Shown here piece after piece: positions 1 through 7,419 of a DNA stretch of 64,000 nucleotides (its first letter is position 1; each line of letters opens with the position of its first letter). Made by a program: the position numbers and the translations under genes. The notes beneath the pieces were generated by a model. The model had not been told where the DNA came from. It made no database searches and worked only from the letters and a program-made list of their open reading frames with translations. Source of the stretch: Bariatricus massiliensis (lineage in GTDB: Bacteria; Bacillota; Clostridia; Lachnospirales; Lachnospiraceae); assembly GCF_900086725.1 (NCBI RefSeq), contig NZ_LT574837.1, positions 435,802-499,801 of the forward strand, in the 5' to 3' direction.

Positions 1-32
1 CGAAGCTGACGCACGGCTCAGTTCCTGCACGC

Positions 33-60
33 AAAATAGGTCAGCCGCAAGGACTGACCT
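33..60 (-). terminator. Putative terminator of SAM riboswitch
   Basis: On the minus strand a 7-bp stem (AGGTCAG/CTGACCT) with a 9-nt loop is followed by ATTTT. It lies just downstream of the S-box aptamer, where the expression platform is expected. The T-run is short, so the terminator call is moderate. Confidence 0.6.
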
Positions 61-77
61 GATTATTCGCATCAATC

Positions 78-175
78 CTCTTATTGTTCGATTGCTCGCT
101 CAGGTTGGCACCTTCCGTTTCCGGGGTTGCCGTGGCTTCGCAGGTCCTTTGTACCTCCACCACTCTGAATAAGAG
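78..175 (-). ncRNA. SAM-I (S-box) riboswitch
   Basis: Read on the minus strand, P1 closes perfectly between CTCTTATT (175-168) and AATAAGAG (85-78). Inside lie the S-box hallmarks in order: AGAG, GGTGGAGG, GAAGCC, GGCAACC, GGTGCCAA and GAACAATAAG. SAM-I riboswitches usually repress methionine or SAM synthesis genes by termination when SAM is high. The regulated gene would begin beyond position 1; metK is a common target, but that is a guess. It has its own promoter just upstream, so murA is probably not in the same transcription unit. Confidence 0.93.
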
Positions 176-206
176 AAAGTTCGTATATTTAATTTCTACG
201 TTGCCT

Positions 207-235
207 ATAATAGCACTAATATGATAATCCGTCAA
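207..235 (-). promoter_or_regulatory. Sigma-A promoter for SAM riboswitch
   Basis: On the minus strand TTGACG (235-230) and TATTAT (212-207) are separated by 17 bp. The start point would fall about 25 bp ahead of the riboswitch P1 stem. Confidence 0.8.
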
Positions 236-259
236 TATGCATTTAATGGATTTTGCTTT

Positions 260-1552
260 TTAGGAAACCTTAAGCTTGAACTTTTGAATTTCCCGCTCAG
301 TGGAAACGCGCTCAATGACGGCTCCCAGACCTCTGAGTTTTTCTTCGAAGCATTCGTAGCCTCTCTGGATATATACGATGTCGTCAACGATTGTCACGCC
401 GTCCGTCGCAAGTCCGGCAATCACAAGGGCCGCGCCTGCACGGAGATCGGGAGCGCTCACTCTTGCGCCCGAAAAGCTGCTTACGCCCTCGATTGTCGCA
501 GAATTTCCTTCGATTTTAACATTGGCCCCCATACGTGCCAGTTCATCCAAATATTTGAATCTATTTTCAAAAATACTCTCTGTAATCGTACTTGTCCCTT
601 TGCACAGAGCTAAAGTGACGCCGATCTGGGGCTGCATATCGGTCGGGAATCCGGGATAAGGCAGTGTTTTTACCTGTGTATTGCTCAGGTCTCCCTTGGA
701 AACCACGCGCACTGCGTCATCAAATTCTTCCACTTCACACCCAATTTCCAGCAATTTGGCGATGGTCGCCTCCAAATGCTTCGGTATAACGTTCAGCACT
801 GTCACATCCCCGCGGGTCGCGGCAGCCGCGAACATAAATGTGCCCGCCTCAATCTGATCGGGAATGATAGAGTAAGATGTCTTGTGAAGTCTCTGTACTC
901 CACGGATTTTAATCACGTCGGTTCCGGCGCCTCGGATGTTTGCCCCCATACTATTCAAGAAGTTGGCAATATCAACCACATGAGGTTCCTTGGCAACATT
1001 TTCCATAATGGTCAGACCCTCTGCCATGGATGCCGCCATCATGACATTGATGGTCGCGCCCACGCTTACGACGTCAAAGTAAATATGCTTCCCTACAAGC
1101 CGGTCAGCCTCTGCTATTATCTTGCCATGTTCAATATCCACATCGGCCCCCAGCGCCCGAAAGCCCTTTAAGTGCTGGTCAATGGGACGGCTTCCGATAT
1201 TGCATCCTCCCGGAAGAGCCACTTCGGCATGTTTATATTTTCCAAGCAATGCGCCCAGCAAATAGTAAGATGCCCTAATCTTTTTAATATAATCATACTC
1301 AATATCGAAACTTCCGATATTTTTTCCGTTAATTTTAACAGTGTGACGGTCAATGCGCTTTACTTCTGCGCCGATACCGCTTATCGCTTCCAATAAAACA
1401 TTAATATCATTTACATCCGGAAGATTGTCAATTAAAACGGTTTCATCCGTCATTATAGCCGCAGCTAATATAGCAAGTGCTGCGTTTTTTGCTCCGCCTA
1501 TTTCTACTTCGCCAACAAGCGGATTGCCGCCCTTGATAATATATTGTTCCAT
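260..1552 (-). CDS. murA: UDP-N-acetylglucosamine 1-carboxyvinyltransferase (MurA)
   Basis: Catalyses the first committed step of peptidoglycan synthesis, transferring enolpyruvate from PEP to UDP-GlcNAc in the cytoplasm. The 430-residue length is normal for the family. Lys22-Asn23 sit in the conserved N-terminal GAKNAAL motif. The PEP-binding catalytic loop GGCNIGSRP carries Cys117, the residue attacked by fosfomycin. The rest follows the tandem EPSP-synthase-like fold. Many Clostridia carry two paralogues (murA/murZ), and the window cannot say which this is. The gene has its own promoter about 170 bp upstream and no clear terminator before the SAM riboswitch promoter. Confidence 0.96.
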   Translation of the reverse strand: MEQYIIKGGNPLVGEVEIGGAKNAALAILAAAIMTDETVLIDNLPDVNDINVLLEAISGIGAEVKRIDRHTVKINGKNIGSFDIEYDYIKKIRASYYLLGALLGKYKHAEVALPGGCNIGSRPIDQHLKGFRALGADVDIEHGKIIAEADRLVGKHIYFDVVSVGATINVMMAASMAEGLTIMENVAKEPHVVDIANFLNSMGANIRGAGTDVIKIRGVQRLHKTSYSIIPDQIEAGTFMFAAAATRGDVTVLNVIPKHLEATIAKLLEIGCEVEEFDDAVRVVSKGDLSNTQVKTLPYPGFPTDMQPQIGVTLALCKGTSTITESIFENRFKYLDELARMGANVKIEGNSATIEGVSSFSGARVSAPDLRAGAALVIAGLATDGVTIVDDIVYIQRGYECFEEKLRGLGAVIERVSTEREIQKFKLKVS

Positions 1553-1721
1553 ATTACACCTCTACTGCTGGTTTCCTTCCCTCAAAGCTTCACTTACTTG
1601 TCTTTATATTTATTATTTCTAAAATAAAAAACCTCATACTTTTATATCACTGGCATTCCTGCCATTGTATGATGTTTTTTCCGATACTTTCAAATTTTAA
1701 TTGTTATGATATTCTCAAGAC

Positions 1722-1751
1722 AGTATAGCACATCCACATGGATTTTGTAAA
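1722..1751 (-). promoter_or_regulatory. Putative murA promoter
   Basis: Minus-strand TTTACA (1751-1746) and TATACT (1727-1722) are spaced 18 bp apart, about 170 bp before the murA start. The stretch 1553-1811 otherwise holds AT-rich repeats of the type GATTTTGTAAAATC (1741-1754, with a near-copy around 1772). Confidence 0.6.
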
Positions 1752-1790
1752 ATCTTTTCTACTCCCGAGCAAAGATTTTGTAAAATTTTT

Positions 1791-1815
1791 GTAACATTTT
1801 GTTGTAAAATGTTAC
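1791..1815 (-). terminator. Hairpin at the end of the shikimate kinase gene
   Basis: A perfect 10-bp inverted repeat (GTAACATTTT/AAAATGTTAC, 5-nt loop) overlaps the stop codon of the shikimate kinase gene. The best T-run follows it on the plus strand, so its role as a terminator of the minus-strand gene is uncertain. Confidence 0.4.
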
Positions 1816-2312
1816 CTTTTTTCCAATGCGTTCAGCACTTTTTCAATGGTTTCTTCCAAGTCGATCCCGTCTTCGCAAACGGTGATATCTGCATATTTTT
1901 CGAATAAAATTACGCGCTCATTGTATAAGTCTTGAAGTGTCTGGCCTTCTCTAAGTGTAACGCCACGTTTTTCGGCATTTTTCAAACGGCTTCGAATTGT
2001 GTCAAAAGATGCCTGAAGGTAAACTATGGTACCAATTTTTTTAAAGTGCTCCATCGCGTCTTCACAGTATACTACGCTTCCCCCCGGTGCAATCACCGCA
2101 TGTTCTGCTGTTACTTCTGCATTTACCCGATTCTCAATCTTAAGGAAGCCGTCAACCCCTTCTTCGGCGATAATTTCTCGAAGAAGCTTGTTCTCCTGCT
2201 TTTGAATCAGCAGGTCTGTGTCAATGAACTCATATCCCAGACGCTTTGCTGCCACTACGCCCACTGTACTTTTACCTACCGCCGGCATACCTATAAATAT
2301 GACATTTCTCAT
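1812..2312 (-). CDS. aroK: Shikimate kinase
   Basis: Phosphorylates shikimate at O3 with ATP in the chorismate pathway. The 166-residue protein has a P-loop GMPAVGKST at residues 8-16, the DTD motif (31-33) that binds magnesium and shikimate, and an APGGS motif typical of the family. The usual Phe-Arg shikimate-contact motif reads FLK here, so the exact substrate deserves some caution. No other aro gene is nearby; the gene stands alone with its own promoter. The start is supported by GGCGGAG upstream of the ATG. Confidence 0.85.
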   Translation of the reverse strand: MRNVIFIGMPAVGKSTVGVVAAKRLGYEFIDTDLLIQKQENKLLREIIAEEGVDGFLKIENRVNAEVTAEHAVIAPGGSVVYCEDAMEHFKKIGTIVYLQASFDTIRSRLKNAEKRGVTLREGQTLQDLYNERVILFEKYADITVCEDGIDLEETIEKVLNALEKR

Positions 2313-2388
2313 ATGTACTCCGCCTTTCGATTCCCTTATCGTTCTGTATCACAAGGTACTTTAGCATACTTCAGCCGTAAATGGCACA

Positions 2389-2444
2389 AGGCAGCCCTTT
2401 ATGGACTGCCCAGCTATTATAGCAGACCTTGCCGGAATTATCAA
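2389..2444 (-). promoter_or_regulatory. Shikimate kinase promoter and leader hairpin
   Basis: TTGATA (2444-2439) and TATAAT (2421-2416) on the minus strand are 17 bp apart. Immediately downstream, an 8-bp stem (GGCAGTCC/GGGCTGCC) lies around 2390-2410 in the leader. The stem could influence transcript stability. Confidence 0.75.
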
Positions 2445-2469
2445 TAGCTTTTCCGTTGCTGTAGCTATA

Positions 2470-2916
2470 TTACCACAACGGGATTCTTCTGCATTTCCGG
2501 TGGCTGCACCGTCTCCGCAACAATTCCTGATAGAGAAGCAGCTCCACCATGTCACGCACTCTGTCCGGCTTCGGCGGTCTTCTTCTTACCTGCGCCTTGA
2601 GTGATGTCTCCTCAATTTCCACTTCCTGCTGCTCCAATTCGTCGAATTCTTCCTGGCTCATCACATTGTCATAAATCCGCCTGCACATTAAACGGAGCTG
2701 CAGTTTATCCGGATACTCGTCAAATATCATACTGTTATCGTATTCCATCCGGTCGCACTCTTCCTCCACATACGGCAGAATCCGTTTCGCCATGTCCGGA
2801 TACATGCTCTTTAAGTACTCATAATCCCTCTCCTCTATCTTGTCATCATCAAACAAATACGGCGTCGGGTACATCATATAATAAGGCAGCTTCTGTTCCA
2901 TTGGGCACACTTCCAT
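2470..2916 (-). CDS. Hypothetical acidic protein
   Basis: I do not recognise the family. The 148-residue protein starts with a Tyr/Met/Pro-rich segment, has a Glu/Asp-rich middle, and ends in an Arg-rich basic tail containing RRRPPKP and RRRCSHRKC. No signal peptide or membrane segment is evident, so it is probably cytoplasmic. The alternative start at Met6 (2901) has a better-spaced GGAAG site and may be the true one. It lies between topB and the shikimate kinase gene on the same strand, separated from topB by a repeat. The even composition and long open frame support a real gene. Confidence 0.6.
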   Translation of the reverse strand: MEVCPMEQKLPYYMMYPTPYLFDDDKIEERDYEYLKSMYPDMAKRILPYVEEECDRMEYDNSMIFDEYPDKLQLRLMCRRIYDNVMSQEEFDELEQQEVEIEETSLKAQVRRRPPKPDRVRDMVELLLYQELLRRRCSHRKCRRIPLW

Positions 2917-2967
2917 TTCCTAAAACTATATATCTTATCATATGCGCCACTTACCGTTCGGTGCATT

Positions 2968-3045
2968 GGGGACAGGTCCAACTCGTTAGGAACATCGTTG
3001 GAGACATCGTTAGGGACAGGTCCCGATGCGTTGGGACCTGTCCCC
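2968..3045. repeat. Palindromic repeat copy 1, with decayed extra arm
   Basis: Positions 3012-3045 are a 34-bp imperfect palindrome of the family also found near 28.0, 32.8 and 49.0 kb, with three mismatches in the left arm. A degenerate extra left arm lies at 2968-2987, and two short ATCGTT units lie between them. This copy is inverted relative to the other three: its conserved flank AATTGTAGA supplies the last codon and stop of topB. Confidence 0.85.
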
Positions 3046-3047
3046 CT

Positions 3048-5240
3048 CTACAATTTGGATAAAATATCTGCAAACGGTGTGTTTATCGGCTCAGTTTTTT
3101 GATTATTCAGATATTTTTGTACGTCTTGTTTTTTTACCCCGGCTCCTTCTTTTTTGCGGCGTTCTTGGAAGGCGGACAATTTTTCTTTATGTCCGCAGGT
3201 GCAGACGAAGATTTGTGCCTCTCCTTTTCCTCGGAGCTGCATCTTTTTATGGCAGACGGGGCAGCGGGCGTTGGAGGTGCGGGAGACGGTCTCCCGGTAG
3301 CCGCATTCTCGGTCTTGGCAGACGAGCATTTCGCTGTTTTTGCCTTTGACTGCCAGCATGCGTTTGCCGCAGTTCGGACACTTGGTATTCGTCAGGTTAT
3401 CATGCCGGAAATTCCCCTGCCCTGCTTTGATTTCTGTCAGGACTTCTTCTGTGTACCGCTCGATGTCTTTCATGAATGACTGCCGTTTGAGTGTTCCTTT
3501 TGCTATCTGCGAGAGACGCATCTCCCAGTCTGCGGTGAGTTCGGGCTGTTTGAGCCCTTCCGGCACCAGCTCGAGAAGCTGCCGTGCCTTAGAGGTCAGG
3601 TAAATGTCTTTTCCCCGCTTTTCCAGAAGGAAGCTTGCAAAGAGCTTCTCGATAATATCCGCCCTCGTGGCGACCGTGCCCAGTCCTCCAGTCTCTCCTA
3701 GTGTCTTTGCCATAGCTCTATCCTGCGACTCCATATAAGCGGCCGGATTTTCCATGGCCGACAGAAGGGTAGCTTCATTAAAAGGTGCCGGCGGCTTTGT
3801 CTTCCCTTCGGTCAGTGCGATGTGGAGGCCGGCTAACCTCTGGCCTTTTGTCAGCTCTGGAAGTGTCTGTCCTTTCAGGCTGCCTCCGTCCTCCGCATTT
3901 TCATCCGCTTCCTCCCCGTCAGCGAAGTCCTCATTCTCATAGACCTCCTTCCAGCCCGGATGCTTCACGGTCTTTCCGGACGCCAGAAATGTCTCCTGCC
4001 CTATCGTAACGGTCACCTGAGTCTGTTCATATTCAAAAGGCGGGTACAATACCGCCAAGAAACGTCTGACTACTAAATCATATATTTTCCGTTCTTCATT
4101 GGTCATATGTGTCAAATCCACAAACTGCTCCGTCGGGATAATAGCGTGATGGTCGGATACCTTTGCGTCATTGACAAAATTCATTTTTGAAGGAAGTGGC
4201 CGTTTCAGCACTGTGGCCGCCGCCTTGCGATAGGGGCCTACGCTGCAGGCCGCAAGCCTGTCCTTGAGGGTGGGAACAATATCCTTGCTGAGGTAGCGTG
4301 AATCCGTCCTCGGGTAAGTCAGCACTTTATGGTTCTCATACAATCTCTGCATGATGTTAAGTGTCTCCTTCGCCGAATAGCCAAAGCGCTTGTTCGCGTC
4401 CCTCTGCAGCTCTGTCAAATCATAGAGAAGCGGCGCATATGTCTTCTTCGGCGTCTTTCGAATCTCCGACACCACCCCATCCTGATGCTCAATCTTCTTT
4501 AAAATCCCCCCGATTTTTTCTTTATCAAACGAGCGGAAACTTTTGGACTTTTGCTCCTGCCAAGTCAAGGTCAGTCCCTCTCCCTTTGCAGACATCCCAT
4601 AATAGCTTTTAGGGACAAAGTTCTTAATCTGCGCTTCCCGCTTAGCAATCATGGCAAGGGTCGGCGTCTGAACCCTTCCACAGGACAACTGTGCATTATA
4701 TTTACAAGTCAATGCCCGGGTAGCATTGATTCCCACAAGCCAATCCGCCTCCGCCCGGCACATAGCCGCGTCGTACAGCGTATCGTAGGCATGGCCGTCC
4801 TTCAAATGTTCAAACCCTTCCCGGATTGCCTTATCCGTCACCGACGATATCCAGAGCCGTTTAATCGGCTTTTTACTGCCGGCCTTCAATAAAATCAGCC
4901 TCGCCACCAGCTCGCCTTCCCGTCCCGCGTCCGTGGCAATGATAATTTCTCCCACGTCATTTCTGTGAATCAGGCCCTTCACCGCCGCGAACTGCTTTCC
5001 GGTCTGCTTAATGACCTCCAGCTTAAACGGATTCGGCTTCATCGGAAGAAGCTCCATCCTCCACTCCTTATACTTCTTGTCATAATCCTCAGGGTCTGCC
5101 AGCGTCACAAGGTGTCCCAGCCCCCATGTCACAATATATTTGTTCCCCTCTATCGCGCCGTTCAGCTTTTTCGTGCACTTTAACACCCGGGCGATATCCC
5201 GCCCCACCGACGGCTTTTCAGCAATTACCAATGATTTCAT
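3048..5240 (-). CDS. topB: DNA topoisomerase III (type IA)
   Basis: Relaxes and decatenates DNA by single-strand passage. The 730-residue protein has the N-terminal TOPRIM domain (VIAEKPSVGRDIA at 5-17, DAGREGE at 104-110) and the catalytic Tyr309 in TYPRTDSRY. The C-terminal extension (about residues 640-700) carries two Cys-pair zinc-ribbon modules (CPNC and CPVC with partner cysteines). Length and order match TopB rather than TopA. The final Leu codon and stop lie in the flank of a palindromic repeat, so the extreme C-terminus may have been altered by repeat insertion. Confidence 0.95.
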   Translation of the reverse strand: MKSLVIAEKPSVGRDIARVLKCTKKLNGAIEGNKYIVTWGLGHLVTLADPEDYDKKYKEWRMELLPMKPNPFKLEVIKQTGKQFAAVKGLIHRNDVGEIIIATDAGREGELVARLILLKAGSKKPIKRLWISSVTDKAIREGFEHLKDGHAYDTLYDAAMCRAEADWLVGINATRALTCKYNAQLSCGRVQTPTLAMIAKREAQIKNFVPKSYYGMSAKGEGLTLTWQEQKSKSFRSFDKEKIGGILKKIEHQDGVVSEIRKTPKKTYAPLLYDLTELQRDANKRFGYSAKETLNIMQRLYENHKVLTYPRTDSRYLSKDIVPTLKDRLAACSVGPYRKAAATVLKRPLPSKMNFVNDAKVSDHHAIIPTEQFVDLTHMTNEERKIYDLVVRRFLAVLYPPFEYEQTQVTVTIGQETFLASGKTVKHPGWKEVYENEDFADGEEADENAEDGGSLKGQTLPELTKGQRLAGLHIALTEGKTKPPAPFNEATLLSAMENPAAYMESQDRAMAKTLGETGGLGTVATRADIIEKLFASFLLEKRGKDIYLTSKARQLLELVPEGLKQPELTADWEMRLSQIAKGTLKRQSFMKDIERYTEEVLTEIKAGQGNFRHDNLTNTKCPNCGKRMLAVKGKNSEMLVCQDRECGYRETVSRTSNARCPVCHKKMQLRGKGEAQIFVCTCGHKEKLSAFQERRKKEGAGVKKQDVQKYLNNQKTEPINTPFADILSKL

Positions 5241-5269
5241 ATGTTTTCCTCCCTATTACAGTATCTCTG

Positions 5270-5785
5270 CTACAATAATGTTGCCACCCAAGCCTCGATG
5301 GACTGGGCCAATATCAATTGCTGCCGCAAGACAGCCATGCCTGTTTCCGGAATTCCCGGATTGCTCTCCTTCTCCCGGATATTTTCCTCCAAATAAGACT
5401 TTAAGTGTTCTATATTTTCCTTTATTCTTGTCAGACACTGCCTCTGCTCTTCCTCCGGCAGGCTAGGCAGGTTTACAATCACTGCATTAAAATCCAGAAA
5501 AAAATGTATAGGCTGTGCGGCTATCTCAAACATAAGAGCCTCGAACTCCTTCTCCCCTTCTTTCGTTAAAGAATAGAGCACTTTCTCCGGCATCTTTCCC
5601 TCTTTCACAGTACTCCCTTTCACGAATCCCTTCTCCTCCAGCTGAATCACTTTTTTATAGATTGAGGGCGTACTGATTTTTACCCATTTCGATATGTTTC
5701 GATACTCCACTAACTTTTGAATGTCGTAGGCACTGAGCGCCCCTTTTTTCAACATCCCTAATACAATCAAATCAATCGTTGCCAT
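5270..5785 (-). CDS. PadR family transcriptional regulator
   Basis: A 171-residue winged-helix repressor of the PadR family. The N-terminal half has the expected pattern (LIVLGMLKKGALSAYDIQKL, then STPSIYKKVIQLEEKGFV), followed by a C-terminal helical dimerisation domain. The start at 5785 was chosen because AAGGAG lies 6 nt upstream; a start at 5809 lacks a site. It is divergent from a MATE efflux gene, a common PadR arrangement in which the regulator represses the pump and itself until a ligand binds. TATAGTAGTATA repeats in the shared intergenic region are candidate operators. Confidence 0.88.
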   Translation of the reverse strand: MATIDLIVLGMLKKGALSAYDIQKLVEYRNISKWVKISTPSIYKKVIQLEEKGFVKGSTVKEGKMPEKVLYSLTKEGEKEFEALMFEIAAQPIHFFLDFNAVIVNLPSLPEEEQRQCLTRIKENIEHLKSYLEENIREKESNPGIPETGMAVLRQQLILAQSIEAWVATLL

Positions 5786-5802
5786 ATTGTACTCCTTTTC
5801 GC

Positions 5803-5871
5803 TTGACACTTACTGTAAATTATAGTAGTATAATCATCGTTAGTCTATATACTATATTTTATAGTAGTATA
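5803..5871. promoter_or_regulatory. PadR/MATE divergent promoter with repeated operator motif
   Basis: TATAGTAGTATA occurs twice in direct orientation, at 5821-5832 and 5860-5871. The second copy forms an imperfect palindrome with the preceding TATACTATA. A plus-strand promoter TTGACA (5803-5808) followed by TAGTAT (5826-5831), with a 17-bp spacer, overlaps the first copy. This layout fits PadR repression of both genes. Confidence 0.6.
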
Positions 5872-5909
5872 CATTATATTATAAATACTGAAAGGAGAAT
5901 TTACTAATT

Positions 5910-7265
5910 ATGCAAGAACAAAACAAAAAAATGAAACTTCTCGACAGCGCACCAGTGCCAAAGGCGCTTTTAGCGCTGGGGCTTCCTACCATGATCGGCA
6001 TGCTCATCAATGCCTTGTACAATCTGGCGGACTCCTATTTCGTCGGTGGACTCGGAACCGCTCAGCTGGGGGCGCTCACCGTGGCTTACCCGCTGGGTCA
6101 AATCATTGTAGGACTGGGGCTGTTATACGGTAACGGAGCCGCCTCCTGCCTCTCAAGGCAGCTGGGCCAAGGTGACATGGAAAATGCAGAGAAGACCGCC
6201 AGCACCGCTCTATACAGCAGCATTTGCACAGGAGCAGCAGTCATCGCCTGTTGTCTGATTTTCTTAAAACCGCTTTTGGAAATGCTCGGGGCAAGTACAA
6301 CAGTAATGCCCTATGCCGTCACTTACACCAGTATCTACATAGTATTCTCCCTCTTTAATGTATTTAATGTGACAATGAATAATATCGTATCAAGTGAAGG
6401 AGCTGCAAAAACAACCATGTGCGTGCTGATGGCCGGGGCCGCGCTGAATGTCGTCTTGGATCCACTCTTTATCTATGTATTGGATTTTGGCATTGCCGGC
6501 GCCGCTATCGCTACCGGCATTTCCCAATTCGTTTCTACACTGATATACATCATCTACATAGTCCGGAAAAAAAGCGTGTTTACTTTCAACGTCAAAAACT
6601 TCTGCCCCTCCAAAACAATCATGTCTGAAATATTAAAAATAGGCATCCCGACACTTGTGTTCCAGCTGCTCACCAGCCTCTCCATGTCTCTAGTCAACGA
6701 CGGGGCTAAAGCATACGGTGATTCCGCTCTGGCTGCCATGGGGCCTGTGACAAAGATGATGTCGGTAGGAAGTCTAATGGTATTCGGATTTTTAAAAGGA
6801 CTGCAGCCAATCGCAGGATACAGCTACGGTGCAAAAAAGTATGAACGCCTTCACAAGACAATCAAACTATCCATTATCTGGTCCACCATTTTCTGCGCTG
6901 TCTTCGGCTTAACCGTAGCTGTATTTTCATCGTCGATCATATCAGGATTTACGCAAAATGATACAGAAATGATTCGGGTGGGACAGACCGCGTTGAGGGC
7001 AAATGGCCTATCTTTCGTTCTTTTTGGATTCTACACGGTGTATTCGTCACTGTTTCTCGCACTGGGAAAAGCCAGAGAAGGGTGTTTCCTAGGAGCCTGC
7101 AGACAAGGAATCTGTTTTGTCCCCCTCATCCTGATTCTTCCCGCCCTCTGTGGCTTGAAGGGGATTCTTTATGCACAGCCGGCGGCCGATGTCATCTCTG
7201 CTGTCATCACCGTATTTATGGCTTTACATCTGCACAGAAAGCTGAATGCGGAAATAATGAAGTAG
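5910..7265 (+). CDS. MATE family efflux transporter
   Basis: A 451-residue inner-membrane multidrug/toxin extrusion protein with about twelve hydrophobic helices in two homologous halves. The MATE pattern is visible near the start (PTMIGMLINALYNLADSYFVGGLG) and in the second half (GIPTLVFQLLTSLSMSLVNDGAKAYG). Such proteins export cationic drugs or metabolites using sodium or proton gradients; the substrate cannot be read from sequence. The start has GAAAGGAG upstream. It is probably controlled by the adjacent PadR repressor. Confidence 0.92.
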   Translation: MQEQNKKMKLLDSAPVPKALLALGLPTMIGMLINALYNLADSYFVGGLGTAQLGALTVAYPLGQIIVGLGLLYGNGAASCLSRQLGQGDMENAEKTASTALYSSICTGAAVIACCLIFLKPLLEMLGASTTVMPYAVTYTSIYIVFSLFNVFNVTMNNIVSSEGAAKTTMCVLMAGAALNVVLDPLFIYVLDFGIAGAAIATGISQFVSTLIYIIYIVRKKSVFTFNVKNFCPSKTIMSEILKIGIPTLVFQLLTSLSMSLVNDGAKAYGDSALAAMGPVTKMMSVGSLMVFGFLKGLQPIAGYSYGAKKYERLHKTIKLSIIWSTIFCAVFGLTVAVFSSSIISGFTQNDTEMIRVGQTALRANGLSFVLFGFYTVYSSLFLALGKAREGCFLGACRQGICFVPLILILPALCGLKGILYAQPAADVISAVITVFMALHLHRKLNAEIMK

Positions 7266-7272
7266 AAATATG

Positions 7273-7301
7273 TTTACAAATTCAAAATCTCACGGTATAA
7301 T
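7273..7301 (+). promoter_or_regulatory. Promoter of fluoride riboswitch unit
   Basis: TTTACA (7273-7278) and TATAAT (7296-7301) have a 17-bp spacer. Transcription would begin within a few bases of the aptamer. Confidence 0.85.
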
Positions 7302-7304
7302 AAG

Positions 7305-7365
7305 CACTGGGAATGAAGTTCTCCCATGGGAAACCTAAACCGCTTTTTAAGCTGATGACTTCTGT
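7305..7365 (+). ncRNA. Fluoride riboswitch (crcB motif)
   Basis: The sequence shows the fluoride aptamer layout. First comes a P1 hairpin GGGAATGAAGTTCTCCC with the GATG-like/GTTC loop. A linker contains AAACCGC, and then AGCTGATGACTTCTG follows. The loop GAAGT can pair with the downstream ACTTC to form the expected pseudoknot. An ATGGGAAACCT insertion between P1 and AAACCGC is a little longer than usual. The 3' part of the aptamer is shared with a terminator stem, the classic ON-switch arrangement in which fluoride binding allows read-through. Confidence 0.86.
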
Positions 7366-7398
7366 GATTTTCATGTCGCAGGAAGCATCAGCTTTTTT
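7349..7398 (+). terminator. Riboswitch-controlled terminator
   Basis: AAGCTGATG pairs with CATCAGCTT, extended by CTTC/GAAG and further pairs, and is followed by TTTTTT at 7393-7398. Its 5' arm overlaps the aptamer, so ligand-bound and terminator folds exclude each other. Confidence 0.85.
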
Positions 7399-7419
7399 GC
7401 GTCCAAAGGAGGATTTATT

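Noticed and set aside
41..235. A 64-codon minus-strand frame at the left edge
   Set aside because: It runs through the SAM-I riboswitch, its terminator and promoter, and has no ribosome binding site.
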